In this document: piece by piece, positions 8,520 to 16,470 of the stretch
Position numbering within the stretch: the stretch's first letter is position 1
Layout of the letters: each line of letters opens with the position of its first letter
Source of the DNA: Verrucomicrobiia bacterium
Lineage (GTDB): Bacteria; Verrucomicrobiota; Verrucomicrobiia; Verrucomicrobiales; DEV007
Reading direction: 5' to 3'
Assembly: GCA_030425385.1 (NCBI GenBank)
Contig: JAUIAH010000001.1
Coordinates: 620,001-684,000, forward strand
Length of the DNA: 64,000 nucleotides
The notes under the pieces: model-generated
What the model saw: only the letters and a program-made list of their open reading frames with translations
What the model was told of the DNA's origin: nothing
Database searches by the model: none
Translations under genes and position numbers: made by a program

Positions 8520-8974
8520 GGCACAGGGGCATCAGAAGGTTGATCGGCAACGGTCACTCCGGTGATGCCCGCTCGGGCACAGGCGCCTAGCACATCCACT
8601 AAGCGCTGGTGCTGCACGCTGTCATGAGGATCGACGGTGATGAGGGCTTTGGATTGGCTCAGATCGGCCGCCTGTTTGAATCGCGTGAGGGTGCGCACGA
8701 GCTCTGGAAGGTCGCTCGATACTGCAGAATCCATCCGCATTTCATTCAGATACACTTGGCCCGAAGGATCGATTTGCAGACGTTGCTCGTCTGGCAGATC
8801 GACGCTGGTTTCCTGTGAAACACTGCCGGGCAGGGTCATCTTGATGTCGCTTTCCGGTTTAGTTGGTTTCGCGGTCACCATGAAGAAGACGAGTAGGAGG
8901 AAGACCATATCAATCATGGGCCCCATTTGCATTTCCACCAAATCGGTGCGGCGTGGACGTCGACGCATGCTCAT
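8516..8974 (-). CDS. exbD: ExbD/TolR family protein (second copy)
   Basis: A 152-residue ExbD/TolR-type subunit of a proton-driven membrane motor. Single N-terminal membrane segment GPMIDMVFLLLVFFMVTAK with the conserved Asp of the PMID motif that conducts protons in the family, then a periplasmic domain of about 110 residues. It overlaps the upstream exbD by 4 bases and the downstream vWA gene by 4 bases, consistent with tight translational coupling. Two different ExbD paralogues in one operon suggest a heteromeric ExbD pair. Confidence 0.9.
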   Translation of the reverse strand: MSMRRRPRRTDLVEMQMGPMIDMVFLLLVFFMVTAKPTKPESDIKMTLPGSVSQETSVDLPDEQRLQIDPSGQVYLNEMRMDSAVSSDLPELVRTLTRFKQAADLSQSKALITVDPHDSVQHQRLVDVLGACARAGITGVTVADQPSDAPVP

Positions 8975-9384
8975 GAGTCAGATCGGAGGCTACCAATGAT
9001 GATATCGATGGCTCCGGCCTCGGAACACATGCGGAGGAGTTCTTTCACCTGCTTGGAGGGCGTCTCCTTGTCGGCGCGGATATACACGCGCAGGGGTGGG
9101 AAATCTTCGAATTGCTTCTTCAAATGCGCACGGACCTCCTCTCTCGTGGCCGCGTCATTCTTCAAATAATAAGTGCCGGTATCATCGATGTTGATGATAT
9201 CGCGATTGCTCAAATCACGAGGCGTCTTGGCGGTCGCGGTGACTGGAAGATCGATATCCAATTTCACTTCCTCCTTGGACATCTTAAAGGTCACCATGAA
9301 GAAGATGAGCAATAGAAAAGTCATGTCGATCATTGGTGTGATCTGAAAGGTCAATTGACCGTAATGACGCTTCTTCCGCTTCAT
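8971..9384 (-). CDS. exbD: ExbD/TolR family protein (first copy)
   Basis: A 137-residue ExbD/TolR-type subunit. Basic start (MKRKKRHYGQ), one membrane helix with TPMIDMTFLLLIFFMVTF and the conserved Asp, then a small periplasmic domain ending in a segment (MCSEAGAIDIIIGS) similar to that of the second copy (ACARAGITGVTVAD). It lies 8 bases after exbB. Together with exbB it should form the proton channel that energises the TonB-like vWA protein. Confidence 0.9.
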   Translation of the reverse strand: MKRKKRHYGQLTFQITPMIDMTFLLLIFFMVTFKMSKEEVKLDIDLPVTATAKTPRDLSNRDIINIDDTGTYYLKNDAATREEVRAHLKKQFEDFPPLRVYIRADKETPSKQVKELLRMCSEAGAIDIIIGSLRSDS

Positions 9385-9392
9385 GGGAACGA

Positions 9393-10139
9393 TCAGTCTT
9401 CGGATCCGCTGCCAGAGAGCTTCACTTCGCCGCTGAGGACATCAATCATGAAACTGGTGTGTTTCTGAATATGACTGATGATGGCTGTCAACTTATCGCG
9501 AAAGAAGAAGTAGAAGAACATGGAAGGAATGCCTACTAAGAGCCCGCCCGCTGTCGTGACCATTGCTTGGCGGATCCCTCCAGCCAGCTCTTCCGGCTGC
9601 GAGCGCTGCTGCTCCAGTTGTTGAAACGATTCAATCATGCCGACCACGGTGCCGAGCAAGCCAATCATGGGAGCAAGAGTGGCGAAGACATTGAGGTAAT
9701 TCACCCAGAGCATGTAGCGCGTCTCTTCCTGATCGAGGGCTTCGCCTGCCGCTTCCATCATCGATTCTTTATTGGCGCGGTCGCGCTCGAAATTCACTTT
9801 CAGTAAGGCAGACGATAACACCTCTGAGAAACTGCTCGGATTAGACTGACATAATTCGTAAGCATGGGTCACGTCACGTTTCTCCATATGGCGACTCATG
9901 GATTCTGTGAGCGCGGCGGGTGCCATCTTCTTGCGCGTGATCTGGGTGAAGCAATAGACGGCCACCGCAATGGTGCCCACGGAACAAAGCAATAAGACGT
10001 GCATCATCCATCCGCCGTCATTGTAGTAATCGAGCAAGGAGACGGTGCGTTCAGGGACAGCCTCGGGTTCGGGCGGGGCTTCCCCAGCGATGAGGGAAAC
10101 GCCTGTGAGTATGAGGAAGGCAAGGAGGAGTCGAATCAT
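9393..10139 (-). CDS. exbB: ExbB/TolQ/MotA family proton channel with N-terminal signal peptide
   Basis: A 248-residue MotA/TolQ/ExbB-type protein. It begins with a signal-like helix (MIRLLLAFLILTGVSLIAG) and a short acidic, proline-rich stretch before the first canonical helix (MHVLLLCSVGTIAVAVYCF). The conserved block NYLNVFATLAPMIGLLGTVVGMIESF and the following GIRQAMVTTAGGLLVGIPSMFFYFFF are the pore-forming segments. The extra signal and N-terminal extension are common in non-proteobacterial ExbB. The start at 10139 overlaps the stop of the upstream gene (ATGA). An open frame 44 codons longer exists but has no ExbB-like content. Confidence 0.9.
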   Translation of the reverse strand: MIRLLLAFLILTGVSLIAGEAPPEPEAVPERTVSLLDYYNDGGWMMHVLLLCSVGTIAVAVYCFTQITRKKMAPAALTESMSRHMEKRDVTHAYELCQSNPSSFSEVLSSALLKVNFERDRANKESMMEAAGEALDQEETRYMLWVNYLNVFATLAPMIGLLGTVVGMIESFQQLEQQRSQPEELAGGIRQAMVTTAGGLLVGIPSMFFYFFFRDKLTAIISHIQKHTSFMIDVLSGEVKLSGSGSED

Positions 10140-10993
10140 GAAGCGGGATCGGTTTGGGAGAGAAATGCTTGCGCTTGGGGGGTGAGAGCACTGGTTGGAT
10201 AAAGTGATAGAAGGTCTTGGGCAGTGTCGCGGGCTCGTTGGCGGTCGTTTGCATGCCGATGCACCTGGCATGCTTGCCAGAGACCTTCGGATGCGGCTTG
10301 ACGTTGCGAGCCATGGAAGAGGCTCCCAAAGAGGAAATGGTCAATGGCCGCGTGGTAGAGGGCATCGCGCTCGGGTCGGACGGTGTCCTCGTCCATCCAG
10401 CGAGGATGCGCCTCCACGAGTTCACGAAGAGAGGCGAAGGCGGCTTGGCCAAGGATGAGATGGGCTTCAACCATGACTTCCGGATCCGTCGTGGATTGCA
10501 AGAGCTTCTCAGCCTCGCCCTTGGCTTCCGTTTCTCGTCCAATGGAGGCGAGCGCTTTCAGGCGCCAGCGGATGGCTCGATCACGACGATCCGCATCCCA
10601 ATCTCCCTCGGCGATTTCGTTGGCCAGGCGGAGCGCTTCCGTGCCTTTGCCCGCAGCCATGAGTTCGGAAACGTAGGCAAGCCCATGATCCCCGGCGGGG
10701 CTGTTGGCTATTCCGAGGAACTTCTTGTGGGCGAGCCACTGCTCCCTGGCATGATTGTCAAGAGCTTTGTCAGGGCCTGCGAAATCGATGAAGGCGATGT
10801 CTTTTCTCGCCACGCGGCGCCGCGCTTCGCCTCTGCCGCGCGGTCCATCAATGATGACTTTGAAATGAACGTGCGTGTTGTCGATCTTCTCGATCTTCCC
10901 GGGAAGCGCGTCGCCGCTGTGCAAATGCAAGACTTCATCGGCCATGGTTGCCCCGATCAGCCAGCAAGTGATGATGGCGACGGCCGACTTCAT
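10136..10993 (-). CDS. secreted helical-repeat protein of the ExbB/ExbD operon
   Basis: A 285-residue exported protein with a signal peptide (MKSAVAIITCWLIGATMADE). The first domain (about 20-75) is a short beta-type module (LHLHSGDALPGKIEKIDN), and the rest is helical with TPR-like spacing (for example EALRLANEIAEGDWDADRRD and ALASIGRETEAKGEAEKLLQ). No enzyme motif is visible. It sits between the large TPR gene and exbB, overlapping both by 4 bases, which places it firmly in the same periplasmic complex or pathway. Function unknown. Confidence 0.8.
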   Translation of the reverse strand: MKSAVAIITCWLIGATMADEVLHLHSGDALPGKIEKIDNTHVHFKVIIDGPRGRGEARRRVARKDIAFIDFAGPDKALDNHAREQWLAHKKFLGIANSPAGDHGLAYVSELMAAGKGTEALRLANEIAEGDWDADRRDRAIRWRLKALASIGRETEAKGEAEKLLQSTTDPEVMVEAHLILGQAAFASLRELVEAHPRWMDEDTVRPERDALYHAAIDHFLFGSLFHGSQRQAASEGLWQACQVHRHANDRQRARDTAQDLLSLYPTSALTPQAQAFLSQTDPAS

Positions 10994-13776
10994 GATTGGA
11001 GGCGCTGTTGAGCCAGGGCGTATTCGGGATGCTCGCGCAGTTCTTCGCGGCTGACCATCTCGTGATACAACTCGCGGGCTTTCTCGCGCTCTCCCAGCTG
11101 TTCTAACAATTGACCGCGGGACCAGTAGGCGGTGGCCACCAGAGCGGTGTCTCTCCCGTAAACCAAGTAGACGCGTTCAAAGTAGACGAGAGCTTTCTTC
11201 TCGTCGTCGGCTTCCGCCAGCCACCTGCCGCATTGCATCAGCGCTTTGGCTTTGGCTTCGGCACTGATGGCTTTCTCGGCCAGAAGGGCTTCTAGCGTAG
11301 ATAAAGCCGCCTCACGATCACCGAGGGCTTCCTGACAGTGTGCTTTGTCTAACAAGATCTCTCCTAGGCGAACCGTCCCCGAGCCGCGTGACTCCACGTA
11401 TTCGAAATGCCCGAGCGCGGCCGTGTAATCTTCCTTACGCATGGCTTCTCGGGCTAGACCGATCTCGGCGCGATCCCGTTCTAGAGCGAGGGGGTGCCAC
11501 TTGACGAGGTCGCGAAAGACGTCGGAGGCGCGCGCAGGGGCGTCCATGCGCTCCAGGGCCACGGCGGCATCTACTAACAAGCGTGCGCTGTGCTGTTCCG
11601 GATTCAACTCCGGGACCATCTCGGTCATCATGACTGTAGCCTGGATGGGTTGGGTGCGTTGCAAGACTCGGGCGTGTGCCCATAGAGCGCGCACCGCAAG
11701 CGTGGCCTGCTCGTCTTTGAGAGCCTTGGCCCGGCGATCTGCCCAGGCGCTGGCCAAGTTTTCCCGATCGTCACCAGTGTAGAGTTTCTCCAATCCGATG
11801 ATGAGATCCAGAACCGTGGGTTTGCTAGAATCGTCTCCGTGGGCATCGATGGCTTCCCAGTAGGATTCACGGGCTCCGTCGAGGTTGCCCTCACGCTGTT
11901 GCAACCAGGCGAGCCAATGCAGGGCTTTCGGGAGCCTGGCGCTGTCGGTTTGATTGTCAATGAATCCTTCGAAGTGCTTCCGCATCTCGTCGAAGCGTTC
12001 GCTCATGCGTAGCGCTTTGCCGGTCTTGAAGGCGCCTTCCTCGTAGAACTTCACTGATTCCGTGGAGATCTGAGCGTAGGCAGCCATTCCTGGCTCCAAC
12101 TCTCCTAAAGCCAGGTGGCCATCGCCTAACAAAAGCCGTGCTTCATCGACGTAAGCGCTGCTGGCGTTGTCCCTGACAAACGTGCGAAGTGTGGCGATGG
12201 CGTTGTCATAGTCGGCCAAGGCATGCAGCGAGAAGCCCACACGGAAAGCAGCGTCTGCGTGGTAGTAGCCTTCTGGATAGGCCTTGAGATAGGCGCGCAT
12301 GATCTCCAAGCATTGCTGGTGATCGCTCGCGAAGGAATGGGCCATGCCTTCCCAGTATCGGGCGCTCTCTGCCAGTGAATTGGCTTTGGGATAGGCGATC
12401 GGAACCTCGCGAAAGATCGCGATGGCTTCCGGATAATGCTCCAGTTGGAGATGGCAGATGCCTCTCATGAATGCGGCGTTGGGCGTCATGGGGCTTTTGG
12501 CATATTGCGAGAGACAGGTCTCAAAGACGGCAAGAGCCTCTTCATACCGCCGCGCGCTTTGCCAGGCCTGCCCTTTCATGAACAACACGGTGGCTGCGCT
12601 TGGAGCTTCATCGCCGAAGCGCTGCAAATAGAGATCGGCCGCGGAGACGGCGCGTTCCCAGTGAGACTCCTGGAGCCAGCATTGAATGAGCGTGACGGAA
12701 GCGCTCTCGACAATGGGTGTGGTTTCCATTTCGCCTAACATCGACTCCATGATGAGTCCGGCTTCTCGGTAGCGTTGCAGCCCCAGATAGGCGCGTGCTA
12801 GGCGCATGCGCACCGCAGCATCGTAGTCTTCGACTTTAGAGAAGTGTTCCACTTCCCGTGTGATGCGGGTGAGGATGCCGTCTAACTGAAAGACTAAGGC
12901 ATCCGCTTGCCCACGTGCTTTCAAGGTGCGGATGCGTTTCTGCAGTTTCTCTGTCCGTGATTGTTGGAGTGATAGGAGGCGCTCGTGAGGCCAGACATAA
13001 TGGAGACACCGGATGGCTTCGTAGTGCCGTTCGGCGTCCAGCAAGCGCGATCCCAACTCAAGGATGAGTGATTGCAAGCCAATGATCTGGACGAACTGCT
13101 CAAAGCGTTCGGAAGCCCTCAGCGTCAATGCGAGGGCATCATCGAATTGCTCGGTTTGCAGGAGAGCATGCAGTTGCAAGGTCATCAGCCGCGCCGAGAC
13201 TTCATGCATTCCTTGAGAATCCGCTTCGTTCACGCGGGCATCAAAGAAGGCGATCGCCTCCGGATACTGTTCTTGCAGCGTGTATCCGGTTCCGAAAAGT
13301 ACGGCAGCTTCCCAGCGGCGCGGATCATGGGGTGGGGCTTCTTTAAAGTAGGTGCCGAACGTCACTTGCGCTTCGGCGTGGGCGCTTGCTTGAAGTTCGC
13401 AGACACCCTTCCAGAACAACAATTCGAGTTTGATAGAGCGATCGATCTCCGCAATGGTTAGCGCCTCACTGATGGACGCACGGGCGGCATCGAAGGCGCG
13501 GGTGCGGATCAGGCAAATGGCCACGAGCGGCTTGACCGAAGCGACAGCGGCGGCCGCTTCTTCAGAGTCGCCAAAGTCTGCGAGGAACTGTTCAAACTGC
13601 TCCAATGCCGCCGCGTAGTCGCGCTTGCTGTAAGCCGCCTGCCCAGCCTGCAAGCGCTCGAGGGCTGTCATGGGCCCGTCTTGCGCTCTGAGACTGCTGT
13701 GACCGAGCGCTAGCACTAGGCACGCGATTATTGTGACCAACGGTATGAGTCCAGTCTGTGCGCCATGAGCCACCAT
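10990..13776 (-). CDS. large periplasmic TPR-repeat protein
   Basis: A 928-residue exported protein made almost entirely of tetratricopeptide-type repeats. The signal peptide covers the first 31 residues or so (IPLVTIIACLVLALGHSSLRA). Repeats start near residue 45 (AAYSKRDYAAALEQFEQFLA) and continue to the end (ELYHEMVSREELREHPEYAL). Repeat units such as HYPEAIAIFREVPIAYPKA resemble the YbgF/CpoB and BamD class of periplasmic TPR proteins. It is the first gene of the overlapping minus-strand operon leading to ExbB, two ExbD and the vWA protein, so it probably provides a periplasmic scaffold for that motor. Confidence 0.85.
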   Translation of the reverse strand: MVAHGAQTGLIPLVTIIACLVLALGHSSLRAQDGPMTALERLQAGQAAYSKRDYAAALEQFEQFLADFGDSEEAAAAVASVKPLVAICLIRTRAFDAARASISEALTIAEIDRSIKLELLFWKGVCELQASAHAEAQVTFGTYFKEAPPHDPRRWEAAVLFGTGYTLQEQYPEAIAFFDARVNEADSQGMHEVSARLMTLQLHALLQTEQFDDALALTLRASERFEQFVQIIGLQSLILELGSRLLDAERHYEAIRCLHYVWPHERLLSLQQSRTEKLQKRIRTLKARGQADALVFQLDGILTRITREVEHFSKVEDYDAAVRMRLARAYLGLQRYREAGLIMESMLGEMETTPIVESASVTLIQCWLQESHWERAVSAADLYLQRFGDEAPSAATVLFMKGQAWQSARRYEEALAVFETCLSQYAKSPMTPNAAFMRGICHLQLEHYPEAIAIFREVPIAYPKANSLAESARYWEGMAHSFASDHQQCLEIMRAYLKAYPEGYYHADAAFRVGFSLHALADYDNAIATLRTFVRDNASSAYVDEARLLLGDGHLALGELEPGMAAYAQISTESVKFYEEGAFKTGKALRMSERFDEMRKHFEGFIDNQTDSARLPKALHWLAWLQQREGNLDGARESYWEAIDAHGDDSSKPTVLDLIIGLEKLYTGDDRENLASAWADRRAKALKDEQATLAVRALWAHARVLQRTQPIQATVMMTEMVPELNPEQHSARLLVDAAVALERMDAPARASDVFRDLVKWHPLALERDRAEIGLAREAMRKEDYTAALGHFEYVESRGSGTVRLGEILLDKAHCQEALGDREAALSTLEALLAEKAISAEAKAKALMQCGRWLAEADDEKKALVYFERVYLVYGRDTALVATAYWSRGQLLEQLGEREKARELYHEMVSREELREHPEYALAQQRLQS

Positions 13777-13833
13777 CGCTGATGGGACATAGCGGACGGA
13801 AATGATGAAAGCGAGCCGAACTTCTACAAAAGA

Positions 13834-14730
13834 TCAACGAGATGTCGGCTCAGCGAGCTCTCGGATGCGGCGAGCGGCAGTGGTCAGATTGGGGAATTGG
13901 TGCGCTTCCCGTAGCACCGTGTGCAACGCTTCCTCGGGGAGCGCCTCGACAATGGTTCGATGCAAATCAGCCTCCAGCTCGCACTCAAAGCGTGCCTCAA
14001 GCATCATGATGACGGCGCGTTCGATGCCACGCTCAATCCCTTGTTCGATACCCTGCTCAATCCCTTGTTCGATACCCTGCTCAATCCCTTCGGAATAGAG
14101 TTCCTTTCCCGCATGGGTGTCCTTCAGGTTGGGCAGGTCGAGGATCATGGCGATTTCGGATGCGGATTTGTCATGGAGGCGTTCGAGTAACCAGCTCACA
14201 AACACTTCGGCCAGGCCTTCGGACTGCTTGGGAGTGAGCTGCTCGTCGCGTTGCAGGATACGATAATGCGAAGCGGCCTCCATTTCAAGCTTGCCCACGT
14301 CCTTCTCAAGGAGAGGCTTGAACACCGCAACCAAGGGATCCACCCCGTGCACGGCTTCCCTTTCCTCAAGGACCTCCTCGAGGTAGACCGCTTGGATGAG
14401 GCGATGCCACGGCGGGGTTTGCGGATCCATGGTGTTCCTTGCGAAGATGATGATCCCGCGAACATCCGGAAATTGGTGGGCTTCTTGGAGGAGAGCCATC
14501 TCCACCACCATGCGCGTGTAGATGGTGTCCGACGGCTGGAATTGCACCTCTAACACGGTGATGGGCTCCGTGGAATCCTCTGAGAGGATGACGCCATCCG
14601 CAGTGCGCTCGAGCGCCTTCACGGCAATGGATTCCATCCTGTAAGGCCCCTTTGCTTCCCAAGACGCAAACTCCAAGGCCGCCTTGGGGTAGTGTTTGAA
14701 GACCTGATAGACGTGCTTGTCCGTTTGCAT
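13834..14730 (-). CDS. PD-(D/E)XK-type protein of the DUF2887/Rpn kind with GIEQ repeats
   Basis: About 298 residues, starting MQTDKHVYQVFKHYP, the usual opening of DUF2887-type cyanobacterial/PVC proteins related to Rpn nucleases. The likely nuclease core has an acidic residue in DGVILSEDS followed by VLEVQFQPSD (E-x-Q motif). The C-terminal half carries six tandem four-residue units (GIEQGIEQGIEQGIEQGIER plus GIER), encoded by a 12/24-base minisatellite. An ATG 14 codons upstream (14772) is also possible. Proteins of this group are often in many copies per genome and are linked to recombination or mobile DNA, but the role is unproven. Diverges from the Deg protease gene. Confidence 0.72.
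   Translation of the reverse strand: MQTDKHVYQVFKHYPKAALEFASWEAKGPYRMESIAVKALERTADGVILSEDSTEPITVLEVQFQPSDTIYTRMVVEMALLQEAHQFPDVRGIIIFARNTMDPQTPPWHRLIQAVYLEEVLEEREAVHGVDPLVAVFKPLLEKDVGKLEMEAASHYRILQRDEQLTPKQSEGLAEVFVSWLLERLHDKSASEIAMILDLPNLKDTHAGKELYSEGIEQGIEQGIEQGIEQGIERGIERAVIMMLEARFECELEADLHRTIVEALPEEALHTVLREAHQFPNLTTAARRIRELAEPTSR
14021..14092 (-). repeat. coding minisatellite, six 12-base units
   Basis: Six 12-base units in tandem, alternating between TCAATCCCTTGT and TCGATACCCTGC forms on the plus strand, so that the 24-base pair repeats exactly in the middle. It encodes the GIEQ/GIER units of the gene at 13834-14730. The unit length is a multiple of three, so copy-number change would lengthen or shorten a helix without breaking the frame. 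Confidence 0.9.
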
Positions 14731-14854
14731 CCTCGCGAGCCTCCCATCTCGATCCCGATTCGACGAGGCCAAACCCTTTCAAACCCAGCGGGGTTCTCTC
14801 GGGGGCTCGTCACTTGCCTTCAAGGGGCTCAGCCCTACAGTAGCCACAGCATTT

Positions 14855-16444
14855 ATGAAACACATTGATATGAAGCTCATTAAGGGAGGACTTGGCTTCC
14901 TTGTCGCCATGGCATGGCCTATGCAGGCGCAGGAAGATGGAGGGATCGAGGGCGAAGCTCCGGTGACGGAGACGGCTCCTCCACCCGCGCCCGCACCCGT
15001 GGGTCCGCCCAACACCTCTCGCGAGTTATACGAGAGCATCGTGGAGATCGAATGTGCCTCATTGGTGCCAGACTACCAGTTGCCGTGGAATGGTGGCCGG
15101 GAAACGGGTGGGAGCGGCACTGGATTTCTCATTGGTCCCAATCAATTCGTGACCAATGCGCACGTGGTGGCCAATAGCACCCGTTTGTTGATCAAGAAAT
15201 ACGGGAGTCCCGAGAAATACGCGGCTAAACTCTTACATATTGCCCACGATTGCGATCTCGCCCTTCTTGAGTGCACCGATCCAGAGCCTTTCGCCAATGC
15301 CAAGCCGCTCGATATCGGGGGCATTCCACGACTGGAGAGCACGGTGACCGTAATCGGTTATCCACTGGGCGGGAGGCGTCTTTCAACGACGCGAGGGGTG
15401 GTTTCGCGGATTGATTTCCAACCTTATAGCCACAGCGGCGCCGATCTTCATCTGGCGATTCAGATCGATGCCGCGATCAATCCCGGCAATAGTGGAGGCC
15501 CGGTCCTTCAAGATGGGAAAGTCGTGGGAGTGGCGTTTCAGGGTATATCAGGAGCCGTCGCTCAGAATGTCGGCTATATGATTCCAACACCAGTTCTCAA
15601 TCGTTTCCTGACAGATGTGCAGGATGGGAAATATGATCGCTATGTGGATTTGGCGATATCGGACTTTGATTTGATCAACCAAGCGCAGCGACTGGCACTT
15701 GGTTTGCGGCCGGATAGCCCAGTGGGCACTCTCGTGGCGTCCGTGACAAACGATGGTTCGTGCGATGGCGTGCTCGAAGAAGGAGATGTGCTCTTGGAGA
15801 TCAATGGGCATCCCATTGCGAGCAACGGGTATGTGGAGGTCGATGGTGAGTTTGTGGACATGAATGAAATCGTCGAACGCAAGTTCAAAGGTGATAAAGT
15901 AGAAATGAAGATCATTCGAAATCGTCAGCCCAAGACGGTTGAGATCGAACTCAAGCCCTTTGATGCCTACCTGATCCAAGCAAATACCTACGACCAGCGG
16001 CCACGCTATGTGACCTTTGCCGGGATGTCATTCCAGCCACTGGATCGCAATCTCATGGCTGCTCATAACATTGAGGGGCTGGCTGCCCGCTATCTCTACT
16101 CTCATTACGTTCAAGATGAGCTGTTCGAGGAAAGGCCAGAGATCATTGTGCTGACGAACATCTTGCCAGACGCCATCAATACCAACTTCGGAAGTTTTCG
16201 TCATGCGGTGGTTGATAAGGTGAACGGAAAAGCCATCAAGACCTTGCAAGACCTTTACGATGCCCTGCATCCGAAGGAACGCCCCGAGTTCTTCGTGATT
16301 GAGTTCGTTGGGCTCGGGCTGCCCCTCGTGGTAGAGTCTAGCCGCGTCCAGGAGGCAGATAAACGGATCCAGGACACTTACCAAATTGGATTGGAAAGCT
16401 ATCTCGGTGATCCAGAGGGCGATACACCGGTGATCTTCAATTAA
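14855..16444 (+). CDS. exported Deg/HtrA-like serine protease with PDZ domains
   Basis: A 529-residue trypsin-fold protease. The signal peptide (LIKGGLGFLVAMAWPMQAQ) is followed by a proline-rich linker and then the protease domain. The catalytic triad is complete: H103 in TNAHVV, D134 in HDCDLALL and S213 in NPGNSGGPV. A PDZ-like domain (GTLVASVTNDGS, GDVLLEINGHPIAS) follows from about 300, and a second region contains HAVVDKVNGKAIKTLQDLYD. This layout is like the plant/bacterial Deg9-type proteases rather than classic DegP. The start at 14855 gives the signal peptide; 14870 is an alternative. It is 26 bases upstream of a paralogue that has lost its catalytic residues, so the two probably act together in periplasmic protein quality control. 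Confidence 0.9.
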   Translation: MKHIDMKLIKGGLGFLVAMAWPMQAQEDGGIEGEAPVTETAPPPAPAPVGPPNTSRELYESIVEIECASLVPDYQLPWNGGRETGGSGTGFLIGPNQFVTNAHVVANSTRLLIKKYGSPEKYAAKLLHIAHDCDLALLECTDPEPFANAKPLDIGGIPRLESTVTVIGYPLGGRRLSTTRGVVSRIDFQPYSHSGADLHLAIQIDAAINPGNSGGPVLQDGKVVGVAFQGISGAVAQNVGYMIPTPVLNRFLTDVQDGKYDRYVDLAISDFDLINQAQRLALGLRPDSPVGTLVASVTNDGSCDGVLEEGDVLLEINGHPIASNGYVEVDGEFVDMNEIVERKFKGDKVEMKIIRNRQPKTVEIELKPFDAYLIQANTYDQRPRYVTFAGMSFQPLDRNLMAAHNIEGLAARYLYSHYVQDELFEERPEIIVLTNILPDAINTNFGSFRHAVVDKVNGKAIKTLQDLYDALHPKERPEFFVIEFVGLGLPLVVESSRVQEADKRIQDTYQIGLESYLGDPEGDTPVIFN

Positions 16445-16470
16445 GGGATTCACTCTATTTCTTATTCTAA

